64,000 nucleotides of DNA from Paenibacillus sedimenti (GCF_014534655.1 NZ_JACVVD010000007.1:1-64000); one strand, 5' to 3'; positions 8,637-18,799 are shown, numbered from the stretch's first letter. The notes: a model not told the origin generated them from the letters alone. Made by a program: numbers and translations.

Positions 8637-8690
8637 CGAATAAAAGTCCATAATCCACGAACGATGTTCGTTGATTATGGACTTTATTCG
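8637..8690. repeat. Large palindromic intergenic element
   Basis: A near-perfect 18/19-base inverted repeat (AAAGTCCATAATC against GATTATGGACTTT at its core) encloses a second palindrome, ACGAAC-GAT-GTTCGT. It lies in the 520-base gap between araL and the purine permease. No T-run follows, so it is not a plain terminator. The rest of the gap holds short direct repeats of ATCGCGGGG near 8533-8555 and no convincing gene. Confidence 0.7.
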
Positions 8691-8804
8691 CTAAACTCAC
8701 CTCAGAGGAACTCTACCACTTATTAGCGTCATGAGGTTCTTTATTAGTGCACTGCGGGACGCAAATGCTTTGCTTTCGAAGAAAAGGAGGAACTCGGCCA
8801 AAAT

Positions 8805-8848
8805 GGAAAAACTGCGATACCAGAATAGCTCTTGCATCGCAGTTTTCC
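8805..8848 (-). terminator. Intrinsic terminator after the purine permease
   Basis: A long GGAAAACTGCGAT/ATCGCAGTTTTTCC stem read on the minus strand ends in a T-rich stretch 24 bases past the permease stop. Confidence 0.85.
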
Positions 8849-8871
8849 TTATTGTTCAATTCATTCAATGA

Positions 8872-10269
8872 TTATCCTTGGCTTCCAATAAAGAAGTAAC
8901 GAGCCAGAACAAGAATGGCCAGAACCCACATTAGCCAGTGAATCGGGTATTTATTTTTGCCGCCAAGATTAGAAGCAGCTGCAAGCACTACATAGGTAAC
9001 GATACCAAAGGAGATACCGTTAGCAATGTTATAGGTGAAAGGCATCAATACAATGGTAAGGAATGCCGGAATTGCCAGAACGAAGTCTTGGAAGTCGATT
9101 TCTTTAACGGATTGAACCATCAAGACACCGACTACGATCAATGCAGCTGCTGTTGCCGAACCTGGAATCAGCATGGCGATAGGAGCCAAGAACAGCGCAA
9201 GCAAGAAACATACGCCCGTAGTTACGGAAGTTAAACCTGTGCGGCCGCCTTCAGCTACCCCTGCAGCACTTTCAACGTAAGCGGTAACTGTACTTGTACC
9301 TACCAATGCGCCGCCGCTTACACCAATTGCATCTACGAACATGGCTTTACCAACGCGTTTGTTACCTTCCTCTTTGTTCTTCATAATACCGGCGCGGTTT
9401 GCCGTACCAACCATCGTACCGAATGTATCGAAAAGCTCTACGAACGTAAACGTAGCGATAACGGAGATAATCCCTGTGGTCATGATGCCTGCAAAGTCAA
9501 AATCGGCAAATCTAAGCTTGGTCATATCCGGAACCCAAGTTGTTTCAGGGCTTATCAAGGAACCAAGATTCACCAGACCCATGAAGTATCCAATAACTGT
9601 AGTTGCCAGAATACCGAACAGAATCGCTCCACGAATACGAAGCACCATCAAGATGGAGATTAACAAAATACCGATCAGCGTCAAAATGACACCTTTATCC
9701 TCTAAAGAACCCATGTGAAACACTGTTTCGAAAGAAAGTACGTCTGTAAATTTATGTGCCGGAATATCTTTGGTGCTCTCGACCGCGACAGTCAGAATAC
9801 CGCTGTTTTTGAAACCGATCATAGCGATAAACAAGCCGATACCGACCGTAATCGCATGTTTCAAGCTGTCGGGAACCGCTACAAGCAGCATTTGACGAAG
9901 CTTGGTGACCGTTAGAATCAAGAAGATAATCCCTGAAATAAACACAGCTGTCAAAGCCATGGAGAACGTAAATTTACCTTGTGACGAAAGAATAATCGTT
10001 GCAAAATAAGCATTCAGGCCCATTCCCGGCGCAAGCGCAACAGGAAAGTTAACGAACAAGCCCATAGCAATCGTCATGACACCTGCCGCGATGGCAGTAG
10101 CCAAGAAAATGGATGTCCAGTCACCGCCGGTTGCCCCCGATTTAAACGCGCTAAGAATATCAGGGTTTACCGCGAGAATGTAAGCCATCGTCATGAACGT
10201 GGTAATACCCGCCATGATTTCCGTTCTTACTGTGGTGCCGTTTTCTTTCAATTTGAAAAACCGATCCAT
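8872..10269 (-). CDS. pbuG: Guanine/hypoxanthine permease (NCS2, AzgA/PbuG type)
   Basis: Integral membrane purine importer of 465 residues with 12-14 predicted membrane segments. The N-terminus (RTEIMAGITTFMTMAYILAV) and the motif GMGLNAYFA are typical of the AzgA/PbuG/PbuO branch of the NCS2 family; VDAIGVSGGALVGTST is the substrate-site segment. AGGAGG lies before the ATG. A purine riboswitch and terminator sit directly upstream, so expression should fall when guanine or hypoxanthine is plentiful. The paralogue PbuO cannot be excluded from sequence alone. Confidence 0.93.
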   Translation of the reverse strand: MDRFFKLKENGTTVRTEIMAGITTFMTMAYILAVNPDILSAFKSGATGGDWTSIFLATAIAAGVMTIAMGLFVNFPVALAPGMGLNAYFATIILSSQGKFTFSMALTAVFISGIIFLILTVTKLRQMLLVAVPDSLKHAITVGIGLFIAMIGFKNSGILTVAVESTKDIPAHKFTDVLSFETVFHMGSLEDKGVILTLIGILLISILMVLRIRGAILFGILATTVIGYFMGLVNLGSLISPETTWVPDMTKLRFADFDFAGIMTTGIISVIATFTFVELFDTFGTMVGTANRAGIMKNKEEGNKRVGKAMFVDAIGVSGGALVGTSTVTAYVESAAGVAEGGRTGLTSVTTGVCFLLALFLAPIAMLIPGSATAAALIVVGVLMVQSVKEIDFQDFVLAIPAFLTIVLMPFTYNIANGISFGIVTYVVLAAASNLGGKNKYPIHWLMWVLAILVLARYFFIGSQG

Positions 10270-10310
10270 CTACCTATTCCTCCTAGAAATGTTGGTTGGA
10301 ACAGCAAAAA

Positions 10311-10337
10311 CCCGGAATCAAATGGCATGATTCCGGG
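10311..10337 (-). terminator. Riboswitch expression-platform terminator
   Basis: A CCCGGAATCAT / ATTGATTCCGGG-type stem is followed by TTTTT on the minus strand. It lies between the purine aptamer and the permease start, as expected for a transcriptional OFF switch. Confidence 0.88.
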
Positions 10338-10431
10338 CACGAAAAAGGAGTCTTCCCATATGAGAGTCGAGCTCCAGCGCATGTGTAAAGACAAGTGCAA
10401 GCTAACCTCATACGGATTACGTTCCTTTTTT

Positions 10432-10495
10432 TCGTAGCCAGATCATTTGCGGTGATCTCGTAGAAACTCTCGGGCCAATTCCCAAGATTATACGA
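10432..10495 (-). promoter_or_regulatory. Purine riboswitch aptamer (guanine/hypoxanthine type)
   Basis: Read on the minus strand, P1 pairs TCGTA with TACGA and is extended by T/A runs. The conserved TATAATC precedes P2 (CTTGGG/CCCGAG). The core TTTCTAC precedes P3 (AGATCA/TGATCT), whose loop is CCGCAAA, and the GGCTACGA end carries the specificity-setting C, indicating guanine rather than adenine. Loop 2 is AATTGG, one base shorter than the usual AATATGG, though the GG and CC needed for loop-loop pairing are present. It lies 163 bases before the permease start. Confidence 0.92.
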
Positions 10496-10549
10496 AAAAA
10501 CTGTTATCCATTTCACATTTTAGTGCTGATGTCGAAAGTTGTCAACAGA

Positions 10550-10594
10550 AAAACCGAACGATAACTGAGAATGATTTCCCAGATGTTCGGTTTT
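10550..10594 (-). terminator. Intrinsic terminator after guaA
   Basis: An AAAACCGAAC/GTTCGGTTTT stem, ending in TTTTTCTG on the minus strand, lies 18 bases past the guaA stop. Confidence 0.85.
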
Positions 10595-10611
10595 AAAGAT
10601 TTATTGTTTTT

Positions 10612-12153
10612 CTATTCCCACTCGATTGTTGCAGGCGGTTTTGACGTAACGTCGTAAACGATACGATTCACATTTTCAACCTCGTTAACGATACGAACAG
10701 AAATCTTCTCCAGCACGTCCCAAGGGATACGCGCCCAATCCGCAGTCATGCCGTCGATGGAAGTAACGGCACGGATACCTACTGTGTAGGAATATGTTCT
10801 GGCGTCGCCCATGACACCAACGCTTTTCATGCCTGGGAGCGCGGTGAAGTACTGCCAGATCTCGCGGTCCAAGCCGGCTTTGGCGATCTCTTCACGAAGG
10901 ATAGCGTCGGATTCGCGAACGATGTGCAGCTTGTCCTCCGTCACTTCGCCAAGAACACGGATCGCAAGTCCAGGACCCGGGAACGGTTGTCTCCATACGA
11001 TAGCCGCAGGTAGACCGCACTCTTCGCCGACTTTACGCACTTCATCCTTGAACAATGCTTTGAGCGGCTCAACAAGCTTGAACTTCATATCTTTTGGCAG
11101 TCCGCCTACGTTATGATGCGATTTGATCGTGTGCGCTGTAGCCGTTCCACTCTCTACGATATCCGTATACAGTGTTCCTTGCGCCAAGAATGCGAAGTCG
11201 TCAAATTTACCGGACTCTTCTTCAAATACGCGGATGAATTCTGTACCGATGATTTTGCGTTTTTGCTCCGGGTCGTCAACGCCTGCTAATTTGCCCAGGA
11301 AACGATCGCGTGCATCGATTTTAACCACTTTCATATCAAATTTGCCGACAAAGGTTTCCATCACACTCTCACCTTCGCCTTTGCGCAGCAAGCCATGATC
11401 GATGAACATACAAGTCAATTGGTCACCGATAGCTTTGTGCAGCAAAATCGCAACCACGGAGGAATCTACGCCGCCGCTCAGTGCGCAGAGCACTTTTTGA
11501 TCGCCGACTTGTTCGCGAATTTCTTTGATGGTGTCTTCGATAAAGGATTCCATCGTCCAATCGCCTGTGCAGCCGCAAACGTCATAAACAAAGTTATGGA
11601 TCATCTCGTTCCCTTGTACGGAGTGGCGAACTTCCGGGTGGAATTGGACGGCGTGAATGTTTTTATCACGGTGGCTCATCGCTGCGATTGGCAGGGATTC
11701 TGTGCTTGCTTCGCATACAAAGCCTTCCGGCAGTACGGAAACATGGTCGCCATGGCTCATCCAAACGACTTGTTTGGCGTCAAGGCCTTTTACAAGCGGA
11801 CTTTCGTTGGTGAATTCCAGCTCAGCCTTACCATACTCACGGGTATGAGCGCGTTCTACTTTTCCGCCGGTTAACTGATGAGCAATTAATTGCATGCCGT
11901 AGCAAATCCCCAAAATCGGGATACCTAAATCAAAAATCGATGAGTCAACAGCTGGTGCGCCTTCGCCGTAAACGCTCGCCGGACCACCGGAAAAAACAAT
12001 ACCTTTGGGGTTCAGCTCACGAATTTTATCCACGCTAGTGTTGTAAGGCATCAGTTCGCTATATACGCCTAAATCACGAATACGCCTTGCGATTAGCTGG
12101 TTATACTGCCCTCCAAAATCCAGAACAACGATGATTTCACTTGGTTTACTCAT
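10612..12153 (-). CDS. guaA: GMP synthase (glutamine-hydrolysing)
   Basis: Bifunctional 513-residue enzyme making GMP from XMP, ATP and glutamine. The class I amidotransferase domain (1-190) has the nucleophile in [13 protein letters not shown] and His/Glu in HAVQFHPEV. The ATP pyrophosphatase domain follows with the P-loop [12 protein letters not shown], and the C-terminal dimerisation domain ends in [10 protein letters not shown] longer frame starts at 12174, but AGGAGG lies 7 bases before the ATG at 12153, which also gives the B. subtilis length. Its neighbour is the riboswitch-controlled purine permease. No riboswitch was found in its own upstream region. Confidence 0.97.
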   Translation of the reverse strand: MSKPSEIIVVLDFGGQYNQLIARRIRDLGVYSELMPYNTSVDKIRELNPKGIVFSGGPASVYGEGAPAVDSSIFDLGIPILGICYGMQLIAHQLTGGKVERAHTREYGKAELEFTNESPLVKGLDAKQVVWMSHGDHVSVLPEGFVCEASTESLPIAAMSHRDKNIHAVQFHPEVRHSVQGNEMIHNFVYDVCGCTGDWTMESFIEDTIKEIREQVGDQKVLCALSGGVDSSVVAILLHKAIGDQLTCMFIDHGLLRKGEGESVMETFVGKFDMKVVKIDARDRFLGKLAGVDDPEQKRKIIGTEFIRVFEEESGKFDDFAFLAQGTLYTDIVESGTATAHTIKSHHNVGGLPKDMKFKLVEPLKALFKDEVRKVGEECGLPAAIVWRQPFPGPGLAIRVLGEVTEDKLHIVRESDAILREEIAKAGLDREIWQYFTALPGMKSVGVMGDARTYSYTVGIRAVTSIDGMTADWARIPWDVLEKISVRIVNEVENVNRIVYDVTSKPPATIEWE

Positions 12154-12278
12154 TACCCGACCTCCTAGTTTCATAGTGATTGAAGTGTTTGGGGTCCCCT
12201 AGTCCGCTTATCACTATTTCTAGCTACTAATTTTAAACATTACATACCTAGGATGTAAAGGGCTTTGACCGAAAGGAT

Positions 12279-14750
12279 TTATGTAGCTCTTCGATCCCGT
12301 GTCGAAAGTATGGCATTCCATACCGCGGCAATTTCCCGTTTGGAGTAGACAGGTCGACCGGGAGTATCATACCGCACGTTTTCATAGATCAAAGCAAATT
12401 CAAGCAGTGCTTGTTGTTGCGCAGCATTCTCTAAACGTATGGACGTTACGTATTCGCGCACGGATTGATGGGCGGATTTGGCGCCAAACTTGCGAAAAAG
12501 CTGCAGCCACAGACGATCCATATACCTGACAAGCGGTTGAGCGTTACCGGAAGGAGTTCGGCTGCCGGGAAAATGCAGAGCGATGCTTTGAAGCATGCCT
12601 TTTCGCCACAGGATCAGGAAAATGCCGATTGCGAGCATGCAAATAGCGGCCGCGATTAGTAAATGTTTCCTATATGATTTCACAAAAAAGGCAAGCTCAT
12701 TCGCTTTCGTCTGAAGCCATTCTTTGGAGTCAGTGGAGAAGCTCTGCACAGTCGGAATATTAAGCAGCGATGCGGTCATCATTGGCCGCTCCTCCGGGCT
12801 GATCGCAACTGCCGCTCTGGCATGATCTTCGCCGATCCCGGTGAAGCCGGGCGTGGGCTCGAAAGGGACCCAGCCAGCCGATGGGAAATAAACTTCTACC
12901 CACGAATGCGCATCGGAGTTGCGTACGGTTACTTCTCTGGTTCCGCCGTCCGTAACAGACTGCTGCTCCCCAGGAGCAAATCCTTTCACCCAACGGGCGG
13001 GCACGCCGACGGAGCGAAGTATCACGACCATGCTCGTTGAAAAATGGTCACAGTAGCCTGTCCGATCTACAAATAAGAAATGGCTGACAAAATCCTCATT
13101 GCGGGTTGGGCGGGTCGGTTTATCCAAGCTATAGGAGTAATTGCTGCGCAAATACTGCTCCACCGCCACTGCTTTGGCGTAAGCCGATCCCGCGCCTTCC
13201 GTCACCTGCTCGGCAAGGCCCCGAATCGTACGCGGCAATGCAGCCGGAAGCTGGAGGTAGGCATCGCGAATAGCTGCCGGATAACTGTCCGAATCGGAAC
13301 TGAGTATGGCTGGATCTGCATGCGCCGGTTGAACGGTAATTTTGTAATAAGACAGCGGATCGCTGATCTCCGGCAGCGCCACTTTGCCGGTGACACTATT
13401 CATGATAACAATGTCCGGCGAAAGTGCAGCTCCCTTTTCCGTCAACAGTCCATCGATTTGCACCAGAGAACCGCCGTGAAATAATTGTTTGTTCGGCGCT
13501 TTGGAGTTCCAGAGCACTTCCTGAGTGACGGTCATCCCGGAGACGTTACGATGAATGGATACAAAAGGTTCGCCGGCTTGTTCGGTTTGCGTCCATCCTT
13601 TGCCGTCGTAGAAGCTTTTGGACTCGCCGCGCCAGTATGTGAGTTCCGATGTTTTGGCCGCGAAAACCGTACTGCTGTCCGAAAGCATCGGACCGCCGAG
13701 CACAGAATCATCATGACCGTACCCTGACCTGGCGATAGCCGTGCGCAAGCCGTCATTCTCATTGTAAAGATCATAAATTTGATCCGATATATGAGCCCAG
13801 CTTACCGGTTTCATCAAAGATGCCGGCCCCGATTGGGCAGTCGAGTACCATCCCGCTCCTGCCAAAATGCCGACAACGACTAGACTTATCGCCAACCATT
13901 GCAGTGCTCCCCCAGCCCGCACGTTAGTTATACCGTAAGATTGTTGGATACGAGAGTGATTAAGGAGCGACAGTAGCAATAAGCCATACCCTAGCGTACG
14001 AATGATACCCTGTATGGTATCTGTACCGAGCGCCAGCTGCAAACAAACGAGATAAGCGAGCGTAGCGCCAACAAACCATAGACTATGCTGTCTCTGCAGC
14101 ATGAGCGCCTGCACCACGGAGAGCAGCAACGACCACCCGAACAGAAACAGTAAGGTTCGCGTTTCACCGCTAATCAGGTCAAAACGGGTCGTTGCCACGT
14201 GGCCGATATCTTGAACGATGAGCCTAACCAAATCGATGATCCATATTCCATTCACAAAACCATCGCGTTCAAACATGAATCCGATCGAAAGCAGGATGAT
14301 GATGCTTTTGGCCGCCCAGCCCCACGTATACGGAACCCGGAAGCAGTCAATAGCGATGCAAAGTCCAAATATGACCAGAAACGGCTGTATACGATATATT
14401 TCCGAAATATCCGCTAATTCAGGCAGTGGGCTGAGCCACTCAGTCAGCAATAAAAACAGCAGCAGCGAGATGATGATATCACGGAATAGCGAATCGCCTG
14501 CGCGGATTGTTGTGTTAGTATCGTACGTGTTGAAGTATGTGGTCCGAGATGAGCTTGATGTTGACGGATGATGTGAGTTGGAACGTGATATCGCAGAAGC
14601 AGAGTGATGCTGTGAGCTGGATCGAGACACTTCGGAAGCAGAGTGATGCTGTGAGCCAGACTTTGTTGCAAAAGCAGAATGCTGCTGTGAGTTGGTTCGA
14701 GAAGTATCAGGGACTAAGGGCTGTGAGCGCCTAGGTTCAAGCGGTTGCAT
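12279..14750 (-). CDS. Membrane-bound transglutaminase-like protein (TgpA type)
   Basis: An 823-residue protein with a Ser/His-rich N-terminal tail (~1-65), a hydrophobic block of about six membrane helices (~75-310), an exposed transglutaminase-core domain (~480-640), one more helix (~690-715) and a C-terminal DUF4129-like part. The catalytic triad is visible as Cys in [12 protein letters not shown], His in [12 protein letters not shown] and a following Asp/Glu region. The longest frame begins with GTG at 14759, but GGGAGG is placed correctly for the ATG at 14750. It overlaps the DUF58 gene by 14 bases in a MoxR-DUF58-transglutaminase operon, a widely conserved association of unclear role. 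The Ser/His tail is unusual and is described in the findings. Confidence 0.88.
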   Translation of the reverse strand: MQPLEPRRSQPLVPDTSRTNSQQHSAFATKSGSQHHSASEVSRSSSQHHSASAISRSNSHHPSTSSSSRTTYFNTYDTNTTIRAGDSLFRDIIISLLLFLLLTEWLSPLPELADISEIYRIQPFLVIFGLCIAIDCFRVPYTWGWAAKSIIILLSIGFMFERDGFVNGIWIIDLVRLIVQDIGHVATTRFDLISGETRTLLFLFGWSLLLSVVQALMLQRQHSLWFVGATLAYLVCLQLALGTDTIQGIIRTLGYGLLLLSLLNHSRIQQSYGITNVRAGGALQWLAISLVVVGILAGAGWYSTAQSGPASLMKPVSWAHISDQIYDLYNENDGLRTAIARSGYGHDDSVLGGPMLSDSSTVFAAKTSELTYWRGESKSFYDGKGWTQTEQAGEPFVSIHRNVSGMTVTQEVLWNSKAPNKQLFHGGSLVQIDGLLTEKGAALSPDIVIMNSVTGKVALPEISDPLSYYKITVQPAHADPAILSSDSDSYPAAIRDAYLQLPAALPRTIRGLAEQVTEGAGSAYAKAVAVEQYLRSNYSYSLDKPTRPTRNEDFVSHFLFVDRTGYCDHFSTSMVVILRSVGVPARWVKGFAPGEQQSVTDGGTREVTVRNSDAHSWVEVYFPSAGWVPFEPTPGFTGIGEDHARAAVAISPEERPMMTASLLNIPTVQSFSTDSKEWLQTKANELAFFVKSYRKHLLIAAAICMLAIGIFLILWRKGMLQSIALHFPGSRTPSGNAQPLVRYMDRLWLQLFRKFGAKSAHQSVREYVTSIRLENAAQQQALLEFALIYENVRYDTPGRPVYSKREIAAVWNAILSTRDRRAT
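14595..14700 (-). repeat. Imperfect 36-39 base tandem repeats coding a Ser/His-rich tail
   Basis: Three units containing GAAGCAGAGTGATGCTGTG or close variants (plus strand) repeat every 36-39 bases, an in-frame period of 12-13 codons. They encode SQHHSAS-SRS type repeats at the N-terminus of the transglutaminase-like protein. Confidence 0.7.
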
Positions 14751-15960
14751 CCGCGACACCTCCCTGCTTCGGCCACTCGTTCCGCGGGTGTGGTATTTCC
14801 GTGAAGCTGCAGCCTAACGCCTGCAGCTGCGAAGCCCCCTCCCGGTCCGCGACCGAGAGGGATGGCCGTGCGTGCACGTAGATCACGTGCACGGCCCGCC
14901 TCCTGCTGCGCGCTTCAGCGATCGCGCGCAGCAGGACGGCATCGAGCGTCGATGTGATGCACAGCATCGACGCATCCGGCGGCAAGGCCGCGGCCTCTTT
15001 CCTGACGAGGTCAGGAAAGGTGAGGGCGGCCTTGCCGCCCACGCTCGCGAGGACTTCGTACGCGAGCGTCAGATCGGGGCGAATCGCCGGCGCGATTCGC
15101 CCTGCCCCGGCGGAGCTGCTGGCGAAGCCGCAGCTCTCGCGCCCGCGGGCGGCGGCTGCGAAGAAGCCCGCCGCGAGGGCGACGCCTTTCTCCAGCAGCG
15201 GCTGAGCCGCTTCGGCTGGAGTCGCCGCAGGCGCAGGCGTCGTGTCGAGCAGCAGCATCCGCTTCACGGCGGATGCCTGCTCGGGAGCCTTGGTCATCAG
15301 CCGGCTGAGCTTGGCTGTGGATTTCCAATGGATGCGGTGATACGGATCACCGCTCACGTAGTCGCGGACTCCGCCGACCCGCGGAGCCGTTGCCCAAGGG
15401 ACGCCTGCTGCCGGCTTATCGCCATCTTCGGCATGCAGCGTCATCACAGCCCGGTCTAACGCGTCGGGCTTCGGGTACACGATGCAGCGCTGATGGTCCG
15501 TGCGCTGCGCCTTTTTCACGGCAAAACCAAACAAATCTCCGGTGACGACCTCAAGACCGGCGAAACGATACACACCGCGCATAAGCCCTGTGATACGGTA
15601 ATGCAGGGTGAATGAAGTGCGAAACCATGGAAAAAGCAGCTTGCGATAGGTGAATTTAGCATGGCTCCCCTCATGCAGCCACGACTCCTTGATAATGAAC
15701 CAAGGCAATGGGATGGGCGATCTGTGCGTAATATGCAGAACAATTACGAGATCCTCTCCGGATGTTGAAATCGGTGCAGAGAGCGATCGGCTCGCCTGAA
15801 GCCCTTTTAAAGCGACCGTATAGACAAGCACGGCTTGCAGCAGCACAATGAGCAAGCAGTCCAATAAGAACCAGGAAGCCAATCCGCCCTGCGTATAAGT
15901 CAAAACGCCCGACAGCAGACATCCTATAACGAGCAGCAACAATTTTCCCCAGCTTTTCAT
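14737..15960 (-). CDS. DUF58 domain protein (von Willebrand A-like)
   Basis: Predicted 407-residue membrane-anchored protein with two N-terminal hydrophobic segments ([17 protein letters not shown] and a second near residue 25-45) and the DUF58 core [20 protein letters not shown] near residue 215. The longer frame starts at 16095 inside the MoxR gene, but AAGGGG lies 7 bases before the ATG at 15960, just past the MoxR stop. DUF58 proteins usually work with MoxR ATPases, perhaps in protein maturation or envelope stress; the role is not known here. The second half of the gene is strikingly GC-rich (about 82% in 15121-15180) compared with its neighbours. Confidence 0.88.
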   Translation of the reverse strand: MKSWGKLLLLVIGCLLSGVLTYTQGGLASWFLLDCLLIVLLQAVLVYTVALKGLQASRSLSAPISTSGEDLVIVLHITHRSPIPLPWFIIKESWLHEGSHAKFTYRKLLFPWFRTSFTLHYRITGLMRGVYRFAGLEVVTGDLFGFAVKKAQRTDHQRCIVYPKPDALDRAVMTLHAEDGDKPAAGVPWATAPRVGGVRDYVSGDPYHRIHWKSTAKLSRLMTKAPEQASAVKRMLLLDTTPAPAATPAEAAQPLLEKGVALAAGFFAAAARGRESCGFASSSAGAGRIAPAIRPDLTLAYEVLASVGGKAALTFPDLVRKEAAALPPDASMLCITSTLDAVLLRAIAEARSRRRAVHVIYVHARPSLSVADREGASQLQALGCSFTEIPHPRNEWPKQGGVADATA

Positions 15961-15971
15961 CGCGCAGCCCC

Positions 15972-16949
15972 TTACTTCGATGAAGCATAACGAAGAACAG
16001 GAGTTTGCACGGAAGCAAGCAATCCCGATAAAATCGCTTCCGGCGATTTCCCCGTTATCCGGGCTTCCGACGTTAACATCAGGCGGTGCGTCCATACCGG
16101 GAGCAGTAAGTCTTTAATATCATCGGGCACTACGTAGCTTCTGCCTCTCATGTAAGCGGCCGATTGAGAGGCACGCAGCAGTGCATAAGATGCCCTTGGA
16201 CTTACGCCCAAGTACAAATCAGGGTGCTGTCTCGTTGCTAATGCAACACGAACGATAAATTCCTTTAACGTCTCGTCAACATGAACCATGGCTGCTTCTT
16301 TTTGTAATTGCACGAATTCATCTTGAACGATAACCGGCTTCAAATGTTCTAGCGGTTGCCGATCCTGCAAGCGGTCCAGCATTTGAATTTCTTGCTCGGG
16401 CGTTGGATAACCCAAGGTCAGTTTCATCAAAAACCGATCCATTTGCGCTTCCGGGAGCGCATAAGTACCTTCATAATCGGCGGGGTTTTGCGTCGCCAGG
16501 AGCAAAAACGGCTTCGGCAATTCATAACCGACTCCGTCGATCGTCACCCGCTTCTCCTCCATCGCTTCCAAGAAGGCGGCCTGCGTCTTCGGCGAGGTGC
16601 GGTTGCATTCATCCGCCAGCACAATCGGCGTCATGAGCGGACCCGGGCGAAATTCAAATTCGCCGGATTTGGCATTGTACACAGAAACGCCTGTCACATC
16701 GGATGGCAGTAGATCCGGCGTACATTGAATTCTTTTAAACTCGCAGCCGATCGTCCTTGCGAGAGCGCGTACCAACATCGTTTTACCTACACCGGGGACG
16801 TCCTCCAGCAAAAGATGACCGCCGCTCAGCATGGCCACAAAAGCTTTCTCTATCGTTTCTCTTTTCCCAACAATGACTTTCTCTACGTTCATGATCATCC
16901 GTTCAACGAGAGGCTGCGGCTGATCGAAGATTCTTGTTTTCGACTGCAT
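15972..16949 (-). CDS. MoxR-family AAA+ ATPase
   Basis: Chaperone-like ATPase of about 325 residues. Walker A is EDVPGVGKTMLVRALA, Walker B is PIVLADECNRTSP, and sensor 1 lies in LLLATQNPADYEG, followed by LPEAQMDRF. The C-terminal lid resembles AAA_3/AAA_lid_2. AAGGAGG lies 10 bases before the ATG at 16949 and 4 before a TTG at 16955; the ATG is preferred. It is first in the MoxR-DUF58-transglutaminase set, with only 11 bases to the DUF58 gene. It probably remodels a partner protein at the membrane. Confidence 0.9.
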   Translation of the reverse strand: MQSKTRIFDQPQPLVERMIMNVEKVIVGKRETIEKAFVAMLSGGHLLLEDVPGVGKTMLVRALARTIGCEFKRIQCTPDLLPSDVTGVSVYNAKSGEFEFRPGPLMTPIVLADECNRTSPKTQAAFLEAMEEKRVTIDGVGYELPKPFLLLATQNPADYEGTYALPEAQMDRFLMKLTLGYPTPEQEIQMLDRLQDRQPLEHLKPVIVQDEFVQLQKEAAMVHVDETLKEFIVRVALATRQHPDLYLGVSPRASYALLRASQSAAYMRGRSYVVPDDIKDLLLPVWTHRLMLTSEARITGKSPEAILSGLLASVQTPVLRYASSK

Positions 16950-17013
16950 AGGCAAGAAGCCTCCTTCATCAAGGTATGCTTCTAGTTTTTCCAGTCGTCT
17001 ACTATTTTAGACA

Positions 17014-18459
17014 TCAGTAGTTGATAGCAAATAGAGAGTTTTTCAAGAGACTATTATTTTCGTTCCACATATTAAATTGCCGAAAAGCAAGCGACACTTC
17101 TCTTGTCCCCGAATCCATCACGGATTGCGTGATGCGACCTCCGAGTAAACCTACCGTATTCTGTAAAGGAACGCGGATCGTCCCCTCTACCAGACTCATA
17201 TCCGCCAAATTATGCGTGGCTACACGATTCCCCAGCTTATAGAGGCGAATGCTTCTTTTGGGCAAATCATATTCCACATCGTACATACCGTAATGAGCGT
17301 AAGCCGTCTTCACGGGCTCATTCCACTCCATGCGTCCCCCCATCTTCTCAACTAAAAAGCGAAGAGCCAGTTCGATCCGGTCGCCCTGTAACTCGTATTG
17401 CGATTGGTCCAGGGTATATCCGTTCCCTCCGACCACATTGATCTTCAGCGGTAAGCTAGGCTTAGATGCGAGCGCCTGTGCAGATTCCTCACGGGCTATT
17501 TTCGTCTGATTCACCAACTGTTCGGGCGTATCCAGCGGTTCATTCTTTGGTGGTACATGCGCCAGCGCATACTGCTGTGTTTCTTGCAGCAGCTCATTAA
17601 AGTGAGCAAAACTCATGTTTCGTGACCACTTGGGTTTGCCGACGGGAAACTGCTTGGGCTTGACTTCGGTCGTTAACGGCGCAAACGTATAGCCTAATTT
17701 TTTGTAATAATGGATCACTTGCGGCAGCGCTTCTACGGTAGATTCATGACCTGTTCCGTCGTGAAACAAAACATTCATTTCGTGCTCGAGCGGAGCGTTT
17801 TTGACCGATTGAATAATTTCGTTCACCGGCACGTTTTGCCTTTTGGAATCGCCGCTATCCACGTTCCAATCCAGAACGGTATAGCCTGCTTGTTCCATCA
17901 AGTAATAGTAATATGCATCAAAATTAGTATAAGTACCTCCCGGAGCCCGCACGAGCTGCGGCCTGACCCCCGCCACGTCAGCGAATATCTCTTCGCTTCT
18001 TTGAATTTGATTCCAGAAGTTTTGGAAATCGCTGTAGAGCTCTTTATATACATGATTATACGAATGATTGCCGAGTGTATGTCCGTCTTTTACGATCCTT
18101 TTGATCAGATCCGGATGCGCCTTCGCTTCTTCACCCAGTGCGAAAAACGTTGCTTTCACATCTTCTTTGTCCAAAATATCCAGCACCTGAGGCGTAAGCT
18201 TGCTGGGTCCGTCATCGAACGTTAAATAAACCGTAGGCTGCTCCGGCTTCTTGTAGGTTTTCTCTTTCGGCATGCTTGTGCGCTTTCCCGATTTCAGCAT
18301 TTGATAGATTTCTTGCCCGTCTTGCGCGGAGATTCCTTTGCCCTCAGCCGCTTGTACAGGTACAATTGAAAACCAAAGATAGACCAGTAACAGTACTGCC
18401 ATAGTAAGTTGAATTCGCTTGTTCATCTTTGAGTTGGAATGTTGTGGATGAGCACGCAT
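17014..18459 (-). CDS. Secreted polysaccharide deacetylase with C-terminal stalk-like domain
   Basis: Predicted 481-residue exported enzyme: a basic N-terminus, a hydrophobic segment (MAVLLLVYLWFSIVPVQA) and a NodB-type deacetylase domain (~70-275). The metal Asp pair is in LTFDDGPSKLT, the His ligands in GNHSYNH, and the RAPGG motif follows. The C-terminal ~120 residues resemble the copper-amine-oxidase N-terminal 'stalk' domain often found on Paenibacillus surface enzymes. GGAGGG is 9 bases before the ATG at 18459, inside a longer frame reaching 18489. It probably deacetylates peptidoglycan or another wall polymer; the exact substrate is unknown. It lies upstream of moxR on the same strand. 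Confidence 0.87.
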   Translation of the reverse strand: MRAHPQHSNSKMNKRIQLTMAVLLLVYLWFSIVPVQAAEGKGISAQDGQEIYQMLKSGKRTSMPKEKTYKKPEQPTVYLTFDDGPSKLTPQVLDILDKEDVKATFFALGEEAKAHPDLIKRIVKDGHTLGNHSYNHVYKELYSDFQNFWNQIQRSEEIFADVAGVRPQLVRAPGGTYTNFDAYYYYLMEQAGYTVLDWNVDSGDSKRQNVPVNEIIQSVKNAPLEHEMNVLFHDGTGHESTVEALPQVIHYYKKLGYTFAPLTTEVKPKQFPVGKPKWSRNMSFAHFNELLQETQQYALAHVPPKNEPLDTPEQLVNQTKIAREESAQALASKPSLPLKINVVGGNGYTLDQSQYELQGDRIELALRFLVEKMGGRMEWNEPVKTAYAHYGMYDVEYDLPKRSIRLYKLGNRVATHNLADMSLVEGTIRVPLQNTVGLLGGRITQSVMDSGTREVSLAFRQFNMWNENNSLLKNSLFAINY

Positions 18460-18601
18460 GCCGATAATCCCTCCGCTTTGTTCTATCATTTGACCTGCTG
18501 ATAGAGTATATGGGAGGAGGGCATGTAGTATGTCATGTCTCGGAAATTTGCTAGAGCAAGTCGCACCGAGAGTACTTTAGGTCACCGATTGCATTTATCG
18601 T

Positions 18602-18674
18602 AGTCCGATTTCGCCCAATTGCAAAAATGTGGTAAACTTGCACAAACCAAGCTGCAATTTTGTAAAATCGGACT
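18602..18674. repeat. Palindromic intergenic element with AGTCC ends
   Basis: AGTCCGATTT pairs with AAATCGGACT, and after a 5-base internal loop on each side AATTGC pairs with GCAATT. A further CCGGACTTTA occurs at 18719-18728. It resembles the element at 8637 in having AGTCC/GGACT ends. The remainder of the 380-base gap (18460-18839) shows no gene. Confidence 0.55.
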
Positions 18675-18799
18675 TCAAACTGAGTTGGTGGTTATATTTT
18701 ATTTGCAATTGTGTTTTTCCGGACTTTAGTAGCGATATGCTCGATTTCTGCGCCGAGTTAAATCATGCTGTTGTTCGTTAATTGCTCAGGCGTAGAAAA

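Noticed and set aside
8467..8700. 77-codon open frame in the gap before the purine permease
   Set aside because: It spans the large palindrome, has no ribosome site and no family resemblance.
12154..12278. Possible second purine riboswitch upstream of guaA
   Set aside because: The conserved TATAATC, TTTCTAC and GACTACG blocks are all absent.
14872..15459. Open frame antisense to the DUF58 gene
   Set aside because: It falls in the GC-rich patch where stop codons are rare; the translation is Arg-rich and without family resemblance.
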